A stretch of 64,000 nt of DNA from JACNIZ01 sp964344765 (GTDB lineage Bacteria > Planctomycetota > UBA1135): the NCBI GenBank assembly GCA_964344765.1, contig CAYFOM010000017.1, forward strand, positions 25,231-89,230, in the 5' to 3' direction. Below the pieces are notes generated by a model, which ran no database searches, was not told the origin of the DNA, and saw only the letters and a program-made list of their open reading frames with translations. Each line of letters opens with the position of its first letter. The first letter of the stretch is position 1. Of this stretch, positions 25,016-34,401 are shown one piece after another. The position numbers were made by a program, and so were the translations under genes.

Positions 25016-26278
25016 ATGGAAAAACTAAAGTCATCTTTGGCTTGGCTGATTGAAGCCGCGCCTTCACAAGTAGACCTGACCGACCCCGATCAGCAGTTGC
25101 TTTTGCAACAGCTGGCCGATCGCGTAATCGCCGAAGAATTAGCCGGTCATGAGCTGATCGAAGCCGCCACCGAAGAGTTCCCGTTGGGCGCGCGTGTGGT
25201 TTGCAAATTGGCGCAGTCCAAAGCGCTGATGAATCAGATGCCGGACGACTTCCGCGTCAGCGTGGTCTTTGCGGTTTACAAAGAAGGTCGGCGCTTGAAG
25301 ACGCGGCTAGAGGATCCGCTGGGCGAGGATTTTCTGCGTCAGAAGGCGGCGCAGCTGGATTGGTTGTTCGGCACCGATGCCGGTTTGCCGCACGAAAATC
25401 ACAAGGGTCCGCACCGCTGGGAAATGGTGGTGGTTGATGACGGCTGCCCGGAACACAGCGGACAGAAGGTCAAGTTGATTGCCCAGAACTCCGGTTTGCA
25501 AGAATGCGTGGAAGTTCTGCATTTGGCCGATGCGATCAAAGCCAATCACCCGGTTAGTCGGCCGCTGACCACGCCGGATGACAGCCGTAAGGGCGGTTCG
25601 GTGTTGTTGGGTATGGATGAAGCGGCATCGGATGATCCGGATCCGCATCACGTCGTCATTTTTACCGACGCCGATTTGTCGACGCACCTTGGGCAGTGTG
25701 CGCGTTTGGCGGCGCCGATTTTGCTGGATGGCAAAGATGTTTCCATCGCCAACCGCCGCGATGCTCATTCGGTGGTGGTGAAGGAGGGACATCGCAATCA
25801 GCGCGGTCGCTTGTTCATCTACTTATGGAAGCGCTTGCTACCGTTGCTCGGCGAGATCACCGATACGCAGTGCGGATTCAAAGCCTTCCGCGCATCGGCG
25901 ATCCCGGATCTGGTCGGCCAGACCTTGGAGAAAAAGTTCGCTTTCGACCTCGAGTTGTTGGTGCGCGCCGAATTGCGCAATCGCGGCTGCATTGCCCGCG
26001 TGCCTTTGGCGTGGATTGATAGCGAAGCGTTGTCGACGACCACTGATGTGCAGCCGTACCTTTCGATGCTGCAGGCCGTGGTCAGCTTTTACCGCCACTA
26101 CCTTCCGTCGAACGCGACCGCCGATCAGTTTGCCGACTTCATCAGCTCGTTAAGCGAAGAAGAATGGCAGCGTTTGATCGAAGTCATGCCGCAATCCATC
26201 CTCGAACATTCGCCGGCCGAAATGGCCACTTTTGACGGCGTCTCGGCCGACGAATTACGCACCGCGCTGATGGCGTAA
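25016..26278 (+). CDS. Glycosyltransferase family 2
   Basis: A 420-residue protein with a GT-A domain after a ~90-residue helical N-terminal extension. Donor and metal motifs are VVVDDGCPEHS and IFTDADLSTHLGQ (DAD-type). The DTQCGFKAFRAS sequence is typical of dolichyl- or polyprenyl-phosphate hexose synthase-like GT2 enzymes. There are no clear membrane helices. A C-terminal tail of about 100 residues is Ser/Glu-rich. It may transfer a sugar to a lipid carrier for envelope glycans. GGGAGG lies upstream of the ATG. Confidence 0.85.
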   Translation: MEKLKSSLAWLIEAAPSQVDLTDPDQQLLLQQLADRVIAEELAGHELIEAATEEFPLGARVVCKLAQSKALMNQMPDDFRVSVVFAVYKEGRRLKTRLEDPLGEDFLRQKAAQLDWLFGTDAGLPHENHKGPHRWEMVVVDDGCPEHSGQKVKLIAQNSGLQECVEVLHLADAIKANHPVSRPLTTPDDSRKGGSVLLGMDEAASDDPDPHHVVIFTDADLSTHLGQCARLAAPILLDGKDVSIANRRDAHSVVVKEGHRNQRGRLFIYLWKRLLPLLGEITDTQCGFKAFRASAIPDLVGQTLEKKFAFDLELLVRAELRNRGCIARVPLAWIDSEALSTTTDVQPYLSMLQAVVSFYRHYLPSNATADQFADFISSLSEEEWQRLIEVMPQSILEHSPAEMATFDGVSADELRTALMA

Positions 26279-26310
26279 CTGCGCCATCGGTCCCGGCGAT
26301 GTGGCAGGTG

Positions 26311-28275
26311 TTAAATCACGCGGTCGTTGCCGCCGTCGATTGGGACTTGTGCGCCGGTGGTTTTTGCGAACACCGGGCCAAGCAGTTGAGCAACAAGCGC
26401 AGCAACTTCTTTTGACGTCACCTCGGCGCCGAGCAGAGTTTTGGTTTTGTATTCCTGCACCGACATGCCGTAACTCTCGGCGCGGTTTTGCAGGATTTCA
26501 TCGGTCCATACGCCGGTGTCGTAAACCGCGTCCGGATGAACCATGTTGACGCGGATTCCAAACGGCGCCAATTCCAGCGCAGCCACACGACCTAGTTGGG
26601 TGAGTCCGGCTTTGGCCACCGAATAAGCTGCTGCACCGGGTCCGGGAGCCGGCACGTTTTTGGAACACATCAACACCACCGCCGGGTCGATGCCGAGCTT
26701 TAAAAACCGCGTGCATTCTTGCAGCAGCTGTTGATGGCTGGTCAGGTTCAGTTCCACACTCTTTTGCCAAGTCGCTCGGTTCATCTCTTCAATGGACGCG
26801 CTCGGCGGAAACACACCGGCGTTGCTGACCAGCAAATCCAAACCGCCAAAGTGTGTAATGGTTTGCTCGACCGCCGCGCGCAGCTGCTTGCTTAAAGTGA
26901 CGTCACACTGAATCGGCAGCACGTTGGAGGAAGCAAAAGTTGTTTTGACCTTGGCGCTGATGTCCAGCGCCGCGACCACCGCGCCTTGGGCAACCAGTTC
27001 ATCCACGCAAGCCTTGCCGATGCCGCTGGCGGCTCCACTGACCAATGCAACCTTGCCCTGGAAAACCGGCGAACTTGCCGACTTTTTGAGCTTGGCCTGC
27101 TCGAGCTCCCAATATTCCATTTCGAACAAGTCGCGTTGGCGCAGCGGTTTCCAACCACCCAAGGCTTCGGCTTTTTGAATCGCAGCAATGGTGTGACGGG
27201 CGATGTCGCCAATAATGCCGACCTCCTTCAGCGTGCGGCCAAAGCTGAGCACGCCGCGATTCTTCCATACCGCCCAACGCGGCGCCGGGTCCAGCATGGT
27301 GCAATCCCCGGGATTGTGCTTGTCAAAAAACTTCTGATAGGCCTGCGCAAACGATGCACATTCTCGCGCCGCTTTGCCGTTCATGATCAGCGGTACACGC
27401 TTGGTGCGAATCACATGATCGGGCGTAATCGGTCCGCGCGTGGCAATCTTCGCGACGTTATCTAAGCGCGCAAACGCCGCATGACGACCATCAAAATTGC
27501 TGCCGACCAAAACCGGCGCACCGCGCAATCCCGACACTTCTTTGCGCATTTGTGCCAGCTGCATCAAATCCGGCTGCGCCTTTTTTCCCGTCGCTGCTTT
27601 GGCGCCGTTTTTGCGCAAGTAAGCCTCGGCCTTGCTCACCAAGCGAATCATTTTTAAATAACTCTGCTTGGCGTCGTCGTCGAAAGTAAAGACGCCATGA
27701 TTCATCAAAATCATGCCGTCCAGCTTGCTCCAATCAACGTTGCGGGTGCGTTTGTAAATTTCCTTCGCGAGCACAAAGCCGGGCATGACGTAAGGAATGA
27801 GCAACACCTTGTCGCCGTAGATCTGCTCAATCAACTCGGCGCCGTTAGCGGTGTTGGTGATCGTGACCACCGCGTCGGCGTGAGTGTGGTCGACAAACTT
27901 GCTCGGGATCAGCGCATGCAACAACGCTTCCACCGACGGATTCGGCGCAAACGGATCGGTCATCGACGCGCGTTGCAGCGAAACCATTTCCGCATCGGTG
28001 ATCGAATCCAGCTCGAGCATTTTGGCCAGTGCGTCCATGCGCACCGGTGCAAATCCAGCCTCGGCGATGGTCTGCAAATCCCAACCGCTGCCCTTGATGT
28101 ACAACAAATCATCGCTGCCTAGTCGCCCTTTGGTGCGCAGCTTCACCGACGTATTGCCACCGCCATGCATAACCAAATCTTCGTCGCGGCCGAGCAACTG
28201 CGAGGTGTACACCCGCATTTTCAGCGACAGCGGTTTGATGCGCGCCGCAACCTTGTCATCCCACAAACTTTTCAT
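26311..28275 (-). CDS. Class II aldolase/short-chain dehydrogenase fusion
   Basis: Bifunctional enzyme of 654 residues. Residues 1-385 are a zinc class II aldolase: HGGGNTSVK phosphate loop, PSVEALLH (Glu), DHTHADA with His130 and His132 as zinc ligands, and MNHGVFTF with the third His. From about 405 a short-chain dehydrogenase follows: SGAASGIGKA nucleotide loop, VSNAGVFPP, and the YSVAK catalytic pair. The layout equals RhaEW/YuxG-type rhamnulose-1-phosphate aldolase/lactaldehyde dehydrogenase. However, its ATG overlaps the stop of mtnA by 4 bases, so the more likely substrate is 5-deoxyribulose- or 5-methylthioribulose-1-phosphate. The products would be DHAP and acetaldehyde or methylthioacetaldehyde, which the second domain could process. 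Confidence 0.88.
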   Translation of the reverse strand: MKSLWDDKVAARIKPLSLKMRVYTSQLLGRDEDLVMHGGGNTSVKLRTKGRLGSDDLLYIKGSGWDLQTIAEAGFAPVRMDALAKMLELDSITDAEMVSLQRASMTDPFAPNPSVEALLHALIPSKFVDHTHADAVVTITNTANGAELIEQIYGDKVLLIPYVMPGFVLAKEIYKRTRNVDWSKLDGMILMNHGVFTFDDDAKQSYLKMIRLVSKAEAYLRKNGAKAATGKKAQPDLMQLAQMRKEVSGLRGAPVLVGSNFDGRHAAFARLDNVAKIATRGPITPDHVIRTKRVPLIMNGKAARECASFAQAYQKFFDKHNPGDCTMLDPAPRWAVWKNRGVLSFGRTLKEVGIIGDIARHTIAAIQKAEALGGWKPLRQRDLFEMEYWELEQAKLKKSASSPVFQGKVALVSGAASGIGKACVDELVAQGAVVAALDISAKVKTTFASSNVLPIQCDVTLSKQLRAAVEQTITHFGGLDLLVSNAGVFPPSASIEEMNRATWQKSVELNLTSHQQLLQECTRFLKLGIDPAVVLMCSKNVPAPGPGAAAYSVAKAGLTQLGRVAALELAPFGIRVNMVHPDAVYDTGVWTDEILQNRAESYGMSVQEYKTKTLLGAEVTSKEVAALVAQLLGPVFAKTTGAQVPIDGGNDRVI

Positions 28276-29450
28276 GCTTCGTCTCCGCCAGTCGAGTGGC
28301 TCGATCCGCCATTGCGGCGATCGCGCTCAGGGAATAACCCCAGCACGCCATCTGCGCTAGCTTCACAAATGCCGCGTTCGGTAATAATCCCGCTGACTAA
28401 TCGCCGCGGAGTGATGTCGAAGGCGTAGTTGGCGACGGCGCTTTCTTTAGGCGCTAACCGCACCTCGAAAATCCGACCGTCAGCGATCTCGTCGGGCAAA
28501 TCGTTGTGCTCGCGGTCCAGCGCGCCCTCGGCAAAGCGAACCTCTTCATCACCGCGCTGCTCAATCGGCACCCCGACGACGCCATCCTCAGTTTGCCAAT
28601 CGATGGTCGAACTCGGCAGCGCCGCGTAAAAGGGCACGTCGTTATCGCGCGCCGCCAGCGCTTTCAAGTAGGTGCCAATCTTATTGCCGACGTCGCCGGT
28701 AAAAGTGGTGCGGTCCGAACCCACAATCACCAAATCCACCATGCCATGCTGCATCAAGTGTCCGCCGACGTTATCGGCAATCACCGTATGCGGCACGCCG
28801 TGCTGACCCAGCTCCCACGCGGTCAGCCGCGCGCCTTGATTGCGCGGCCGCGTTTCATCCACCCAAACATGCACCGGGATTCCGGCATTATGAGCGGCAT
28901 AAATCGGCGCGGTCGCGGTGCCGTTGTCGACGAATGCCAGCCACCCAGCGTTGCAATGTGTCAGCACGTTGACCGGCTCGCCGTTATTTCCGGCGGCAAT
29001 CTCACGCATGATTTCCAAGCCATGTTCGCCGATCCGCCGACAGCTCTCGGCGTCTTCGTCGGCGATGTCGCGCGCAGTTTGCAGCGCCACCGCAACCGGA
29101 TCCGCCGCATCCTTCATCGCCGCCAACTGTCGACCGATCGCCCACGACAAGTTGATCGCGGTGGGGCGGGTGGCGTCGAGTTGAGCGGCGAGGTCTTCGA
29201 GCTCCGCACTTGTGTCGGCTTCCAGCGCCGCCAGGTACATGCCATAACCAGCTGCCGCACCGATCAGTCCGGCACCGCGCACATGCATGTCGCGAATCGC
29301 GGCGCACATGTCCTCAACCGTGCGCAGGTCTTCGATTACAAACTCAAACGGCAGCCAGCGCTGATCAATGATCTGGATCACCCGTGGGTCGTCTTTCTTT
29401 TCCCAAATCGTTCGATAGTGCTTGCCGTCGACATTCATGCCATTCTTCAC
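28272..29450 (-). CDS. mtnA: Methylthioribose-1-phosphate isomerase family
   Basis: Isomerises 5-methylthioribose-1-phosphate (or 5-deoxyribose-1-phosphate) to the ribulose form. Of 392 residues, the catalytic pair is in place: Cys166 in LTHCNAG and Asp246 in GSDRTTFTGD followed by NKIGTY. DETRPRNQGARLTAWEL is also conserved. The C-terminus is about 30 residues longer than usual. It is coupled by a 4-base overlap to the aldolase/dehydrogenase gene. None of the standard methionine salvage genes (mtnB, mtnC, mtnD, mtnK) is adjacent, pointing to a DHAP shunt rather than the full cycle. The ATG is preceded by AGGTGAAGA. Confidence 0.92.
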   Translation of the reverse strand: MKNGMNVDGKHYRTIWEKKDDPRVIQIIDQRWLPFEFVIEDLRTVEDMCAAIRDMHVRGAGLIGAAAGYGMYLAALEADTSAELEDLAAQLDATRPTAINLSWAIGRQLAAMKDAADPVAVALQTARDIADEDAESCRRIGEHGLEIMREIAAGNNGEPVNVLTHCNAGWLAFVDNGTATAPIYAAHNAGIPVHVWVDETRPRNQGARLTAWELGQHGVPHTVIADNVGGHLMQHGMVDLVIVGSDRTTFTGDVGNKIGTYLKALAARDNDVPFYAALPSSTIDWQTEDGVVGVPIEQRGDEEVRFAEGALDREHNDLPDEIADGRIFEVRLAPKESAVANYAFDITPRRLVSGIITERGICEASADGVLGLFPERDRRNGGSSHSTGGDEA

Positions 29451-29527
29451 CTGGGCGGCACAGTTTACACAGCGTGATTCACCTTATCCGGCCAATCTCG
29501 ACGCCGCCCAGGGAAAAACTTCGTCGG

Positions 29528-31219
29528 CTAGATCTGGATCCAGCCGCTAGCCGCCGAACTCTTGACCGAGTCCACGCCACCCAATCCGCGCGCTGCAACG
29601 GCCTGGAAGTAGAGCTCGATCAACGGCACGGAAGCCGGAATGTAATCTTCAAAATCCACATGGCCGAAGGAATCCGCCAGCGCTGACTTTTGAATCACAA
29701 TCGGGTCAAGCAAATCCAAGCAAAGCCCACCAAGCTCCGGCGGGCACGGGCCGGAACCGAAGCCACCAAGCCCGCGCAGCAAATAGACCCTTTCTCCTGC
29801 GTCAAAGCCATATGCGTCCACCTCGGCCATAGTGCCGCGGTTCAGTTGACCTACATGCAGCCACTTGGTGTCTGAATCGCTGCCATCCGATGCAAAGATG
29901 TCCAGCATCCCATTCGTGTCTGCGGCCACCAAATTTGTAGCCAAGCTGGTGTACGCCACGCTGGTGCCACCGGCGCTAATCGCCGGGTAGTAACTATTGA
30001 AATCTCCCCAAATTCCGCCGGGCCCGCGCGAAACCAGGCTGGTCGTGCCAGTACCCAGGTCGCGCAAAAAGATATCTTGCATGCCGTTGACATCACCGCC
30101 GACCATATTGCTCGATTGAGTTTGGAAAGTTACAAAGCGACCATCCGGGCTGATGTCGGGGTTGTAGCTATGAGTGACCGAACTTTCGCCGGCATTGTTC
30201 ACGCTGGCCAAGATGGTGATGCCGGTTGAAATCTCACGCATGTAAATGCGCACATCCGAGTAAATGAAGCCAAGCACCAACGTCGTCGCCACACTTTGGA
30301 AAATGATGCGATCGCCGTCTGCACTAATGCGTGACAAATCACTGTTGTGGTTGCCAAAAACCCCTGCGGTGCTTTGCGAAACCAGTTCCATGGTTTCATT
30401 GCCCTCGTCAAAAATTCCATTCTCGTCGGGGTCACGGTCGCGCAAGTAAATATCGTGATTGGCTTGGTGCGGCGCAAAGTTGTCGGCGCCACTGGTCAGG
30501 CTGACAAAGCGCCCATCGTGGGAGAGGTCTCCATCCCAGCTATCTTCATTGCCGAAGACGCCGCTGGAATCGACGCTGGCGATGCGCATGTTTCCAGTTA
30601 AACGGTCGTAAAGAAAAACGTCGTGCTTGCCGTTGGTGTCGCCGGGCACGATGTCCGGATCCGGAGTGTGGAAGGTGACCCAGCGCCCATTGCTTGAGAT
30701 CCTGGATTTTTGTCCGATCCATGCACCGGGATCACCATTCATTCGGCGCGAAACCAAAATAAGTGTGCCGTTGCCTTCGTCATAAACTCCGTTCTCATCG
30801 GGGTCGCGGTCGCGCAGGAAGATCCCTGTCCCTGGAGTGGACATTAGATTTGCTTCGGAATAAAAGCAGATCCAGCGACCATTCGCAGAAATTGATGGAT
30901 TGCGGGAATCTCCCCAATTTGAGCCACCGGCCTCAGGTTGATCAACCGTAACAGTTGTTCCCAATTCACGGTCGCGAACAAAAATATTGTTGTGGCTTCC
31001 ATGGGTCTTGAACCCAGGCGCCAAGTCCGCAGTGCTTTCAAAAGCAACAAAGCGACCGTCCCAGGAGATGTCGGGAAGGCTGCTGGGCCCATTCGCTTCG
31101 AGGCCGGCATTGTCGAGGCTGACTCGCGAAGTTTGGGCGGATAACGGCGTGGAAAGGGTGGATAACGCCGTCAGGAAGGGCACGATCCACACGATTGAGG
31201 TGGCGAGAATGCGCTGCAT
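29528..31219 (-). CDS. Exported TolB-like beta-propeller protein
   Basis: Secreted protein of 563 residues. The chosen ATG at 31219 gives a clean signal peptide (MQRILATSIVWIVPFLTALS), while the frame runs on to 31294. The mature part is a series of PD40-type blades with repeated SPDGRFV/SANGRWI sequences (ISWDGRFVAFES, ISANGRWICFYS, ISPDGRFVTFQT) alternating with IFLRDRDPDENG. The C-terminal ~130 residues form a different domain (VGQLNRGTMAEVDAYGFDAG) found after such propellers in planctomycete proteins. No enzyme motif is seen. A surface or periplasmic binding role is likely. Confidence 0.75.
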   Translation of the reverse strand: MQRILATSIVWIVPFLTALSTLSTPLSAQTSRVSLDNAGLEANGPSSLPDISWDGRFVAFESTADLAPGFKTHGSHNNIFVRDRELGTTVTVDQPEAGGSNWGDSRNPSISANGRWICFYSEANLMSTPGTGIFLRDRDPDENGVYDEGNGTLILVSRRMNGDPGAWIGQKSRISSNGRWVTFHTPDPDIVPGDTNGKHDVFLYDRLTGNMRIASVDSSGVFGNEDSWDGDLSHDGRFVSLTSGADNFAPHQANHDIYLRDRDPDENGIFDEGNETMELVSQSTAGVFGNHNSDLSRISADGDRIIFQSVATTLVLGFIYSDVRIYMREISTGITILASVNNAGESSVTHSYNPDISPDGRFVTFQTQSSNMVGGDVNGMQDIFLRDLGTGTTSLVSRGPGGIWGDFNSYYPAISAGGTSVAYTSLATNLVAADTNGMLDIFASDGSDSDTKWLHVGQLNRGTMAEVDAYGFDAGERVYLLRGLGGFGSGPCPPELGGLCLDLLDPIVIQKSALADSFGHVDFEDYIPASVPLIELYFQAVAARGLGGVDSVKSSAASGWIQI

Positions 31220-31360
31220 ATGGAGTATCAACCTCAACAACTCAAAACTAACATCAAATTTGGTGAGAGTTTTGGATTGGCTGCGTGAATTCAATACAGA
31301 TGGCCATCCGCCGTTCCATTAGCGTTGTAGACTTGAGCTTCCAGGAGTCGAGGAAGTTGC

Positions 31361-31951
31361 ATGGATGTCACCCGTCCGAGCCTATTGCTGCGAATTCGAG
31401 ATGCCGGGGACGTCGACGCTTGGCAAAGCTTTCACGGCATCTACCGGCCGCTGCTCATCCGTTACGGCCGGGCTCTAGGTATGTCCGCCGACGACGCCGA
31501 GGATCTTTCGCAGCAAGTGCTGGCGGTGGTTCACGAGCAAATCGCCGATTTCGATTACGATCCCAAATGTGGGCGATTTCGTGCCTGGCTGCATTCGCTG
31601 GTGCGCAATCGAGTTTCCAACATGGTGCGCAGTCGCGGAGTGGTGCAGCGGGCTCAACCGAAACTACTTCAGCGCGAACAGCATCGCGAGCAGGGGCAGG
31701 TAACCGCCGAGCAAGTGTTCGAACAACTGTGGATGCAGGAGCATCTTTGGCATTGTTTAAAGCAAGTCGAGTTGGATGTCGAACCGGCGACCTATCAAAT
31801 CTTCGAGCGCCTCGTCTTTCAAGAACAATCGGCCGCCAAGGTAGCGCAGGAACATGGTGTTTCGGTTCAGAATGTGCACACGATCAAGTGGCGGCTTACC
31901 AAGCGTGTCGGCGAATTGATGAGAGCATTAGTTGGGGACGAAGTTGACTGA
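31361..31951 (+). CDS. ECF-type RNA polymerase sigma factor
   Basis: A 196-residue sigma-70-family regulator. Region 2 includes WQSFHGIYRPLLIRYGRALGMSADDAEDLSQQVLAVV and FRAWLHSLVRNRVSN. Region 4 ends with FQEQSAAKVAQEHGVSVQNVHTIKWRL, a helix-turn-helix. The region between is longer than in most ECF factors. No anti-sigma gene follows; instead a Ser/Thr kinase overlaps its 3' end by up to 20 bases. This is the organisation known for planctomycete kinase-linked sigma factors. AGGA lies nine bases before the ATG, and a TAGACT about 28 bases upstream is a plausible -10. Confidence 0.9.
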   Translation: MDVTRPSLLLRIRDAGDVDAWQSFHGIYRPLLIRYGRALGMSADDAEDLSQQVLAVVHEQIADFDYDPKCGRFRAWLHSLVRNRVSNMVRSRGVVQRAQPKLLQREQHREQGQVTAEQVFEQLWMQEHLWHCLKQVELDVEPATYQIFERLVFQEQSAAKVAQEHGVSVQNVHTIKWRLTKRVGELMRALVGDEVD

Positions 31952-34337
31952 ACCAGCTCCTCCAACGGCCGACGCAGATACGCGGGCTTGGTTGCAACGG
32001 TTGCGTGCAGCTGGTCCGGTTCCGAGTAGCCGAGGTGGTGATCTTGCTGGAGGGCCGATGCCGGCGGATCTAATCCCCGGCTATGAATTGCTGGCCGAAA
32101 TTGGCCGCGGTGGCCAAGGAGTGGTTTACCGGGCGCTGCACGTGGAAACCTCTCGCATGGTTGCGCTCAAGTTATTGCACGATGGCCCGCTTGCCAGTGC
32201 GTCAGCAGAGCGGCGATTTCAGCGGGAAATTGAACTCACAACCTCGCTGGATCACGCAGGGGTTCTGACAATATTTGATGCTGGAAAAACCAGTGATGGA
32301 CGTCGATATGTAACATCGCAAATCGTTCAGGGGCTGGCTTTGGATCAGTGGCTGATGGAATCCCGTCCTAGTTTGGAGCAACGCATTGATGTCGTCCTGC
32401 AGATCGCGGAAGCACTCGAGCATGCACACCAAAGAGGTGTCATTCACCTCGACCTAAAGCCGTCAAACGTGCTGGTGGACGAAAATGCCAACGCCTGCAT
32501 ATTGGATTTTGGATTGGCGCGACTGCTGGAGAAAAACGTCAGTGATTCTTTTGCCGATGGCTTCACTGCCGGCACTCCCGCTTACATGGCGCCTGAACAA
32601 ATACAGCTTCCGGCCAATGAGTGGGATACTCGCACCGATGTTCACGCATTGGGTGTACTGCTGTACCAAGCCATTGCCGAAAAGCTGCCGTTTCCGTCTA
32701 CCGGAACGCCGCTGGAAATTCTGCAAGCCGTCGAATCTCAAGCGCCGCCTCAGCTGGCCAGCAAGTTATCGATGTCCGCGCACCAATTGCGTGACCTTGA
32801 AGCTGTTTGCACCAAAGCAATGGCGAAGGTGCCTGATTCTCGTTACAGCGGAGCGGCCGCCTTTGCCGCCGACCTGAAGGCAATGCGAGCGGGGAGGCCA
32901 GTGGAGGCGCGCGGCATGGATCGTGCCTACCGACTGCGCTTAGCCATTCGTCGTAATCGCCCGGCAATTGCGATTACGCTGGCCAGCTTGGTGTTGGCCA
33001 CTTGGTTCGGAAGGACTGCTCTGGTCCAGCAGCGTTTACGCTCCGAGGCCGACAGCTCGCGTGATCAAGCTCGCCAGGCAGCGATGGCATTTATTGAGGA
33101 GATTGATCCGCTTATTCAGTCTTTGCCTGGAGCGGCACCGGCGAGGAAACGCATCGTTGCTCGCGGCTTGGATTTCCTGCAGCAACTCCGCAACCAAAAC
33201 GACGATGTCTCTCTCGCCCTGCCGTTGGCGCGGGGCTACTTCCTGATTGGAAACATTCAGGCAGACCTTTACACATCCAGTTCCAATGAGCTGAATGAGG
33301 CGATCCATTCCTACCAGCTGGGGTTGGACTTGTTAGACGCCGCACAACCCGATTCAGCGGACATGGGTCGCAGGATGGGCATCCAGAGATTCGAGTTGTT
33401 GCGTAAAAAAGGGCAGGTATTGCGCAGGATGGAGCGTTGGCCAGAATTTGCAGCCGGTACTGAGCAAGGATTCGAACTTGCTCAACAACTGCTGGAAGGG
33501 AATCCAGATGATGTGGATTGCCAGCGTCTGACTGCTCTCGCCTTAGAAGACCGCGGGCTTTGGGCAGGCAAGGAGGGCCGTCTGGAGGACGCGCTCGATT
33601 TGCATCTTCAAGCGCAAGCCATCCTTCAGCAAATGCGGGGCCGTCTACAAGATCCGGAACGGCTGGATCGAGACCTGGCCGTCGGCCATCACAAAATCGG
33701 CATGGCGCTGCTGGACCTGGGACGAAAGAACGAGGCGCGCGAGCAGTTCATTCAGTTTTTGGAGTCGGCGCCGCAGGACGACGGGTTCGTTTCACAGTCC
33801 GACCGCGCCACCGCCCATGAATGGGTGGGGCGGATTGAGTTCCAACTGGGCAATCCTGAGGCTGCCATCGACCATCTTTCGAGCGCGGTACAGATCCTTG
33901 ATTCGCTACTTTTGCAGTGGTCGGACAGCCTTCGCCTGCGAACCATGCTGGCTACCATCCTGAATCACAGCGGCGAGGTCCATTTGGCCAGCAAAAATTT
34001 CGACGCCGCCAAACTGGCTTTCGATCGGTTTCACCAGACCGCCCTCGCCTTGGCGGTTGAATTCCCTGCAGTGCCTCGCAATCACCGATTCGTGGGAGTG
34101 AGCCACTACAAGAAGTTTGAATGGCGGATCGCCAGGCGTAGCTCGCTCGCCGACCATGAACCTCAGCGACACCACGACTTGGTGGCCGCCCGAGCTGCAT
34201 TGGAGCAATGCATTTTGACCTTCCAGGAGATGAAAGACGCTGGCCTGCTTGCAGTCGAAGATTCAGGGGTGATTGAGGCGCTCCAAGGGGAGCTGGCAGA
34301 CCTGCCGATGGCCGATTCCGACACTGAGGAGGAGTAA
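31932..34337 (+). CDS. Ser/Thr protein kinase with TPR-like tail
   Basis: Membrane-anchored Hanks-type kinase of up to 801 residues. The glycine loop GRGGQGVVY begins at 58, VALKLL carries the ATP lysine, HLDLKPSN at 172-179 is the catalytic loop (HLD in place of HRD), and DFGLAR and YMAPEQ complete the active site. A membrane helix lies at about 343-361 (AIAITLASLVLATWFG). The outer ~430 residues are helical repeats of TPR type (for example HKIGMALLDLGRKNEAREQF). The start codon is unclear (TTG 31932 or TTG 31944), both inside the sigma gene. It probably phosphorylates the sigma factor or a partner. Confidence 0.88.
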   Translation: MGTKLTEPAPPTADADTRAWLQRLRAAGPVPSSRGGDLAGGPMPADLIPGYELLAEIGRGGQGVVYRALHVETSRMVALKLLHDGPLASASAERRFQREIELTTSLDHAGVLTIFDAGKTSDGRRYVTSQIVQGLALDQWLMESRPSLEQRIDVVLQIAEALEHAHQRGVIHLDLKPSNVLVDENANACILDFGLARLLEKNVSDSFADGFTAGTPAYMAPEQIQLPANEWDTRTDVHALGVLLYQAIAEKLPFPSTGTPLEILQAVESQAPPQLASKLSMSAHQLRDLEAVCTKAMAKVPDSRYSGAAAFAADLKAMRAGRPVEARGMDRAYRLRLAIRRNRPAIAITLASLVLATWFGRTALVQQRLRSEADSSRDQARQAAMAFIEEIDPLIQSLPGAAPARKRIVARGLDFLQQLRNQNDDVSLALPLARGYFLIGNIQADLYTSSSNELNEAIHSYQLGLDLLDAAQPDSADMGRRMGIQRFELLRKKGQVLRRMERWPEFAAGTEQGFELAQQLLEGNPDDVDCQRLTALALEDRGLWAGKEGRLEDALDLHLQAQAILQQMRGRLQDPERLDRDLAVGHHKIGMALLDLGRKNEAREQFIQFLESAPQDDGFVSQSDRATAHEWVGRIEFQLGNPEAAIDHLSSAVQILDSLLLQWSDSLRLRTMLATILNHSGEVHLASKNFDAAKLAFDRFHQTALALAVEFPAVPRNHRFVGVSHYKKFEWRIARRSSLADHEPQRHHDLVAARAALEQCILTFQEMKDAGLLAVEDSGVIEALQGELADLPMADSDTEEE

Positions 34338-34401
34338 GTGGAATTCGAGAGCGCTGCTAAACTAAACGGCCGTCCCAGCGACTCCCCAATCCCCCAAGCT
34401 C

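Noticed and set aside
26279..26310. Imperfect inverted repeat between the convergent GT2 and aldolase genes
   Set aside because: Two mismatches in a ten-base arm and no T-run, so too weak to call a terminator.
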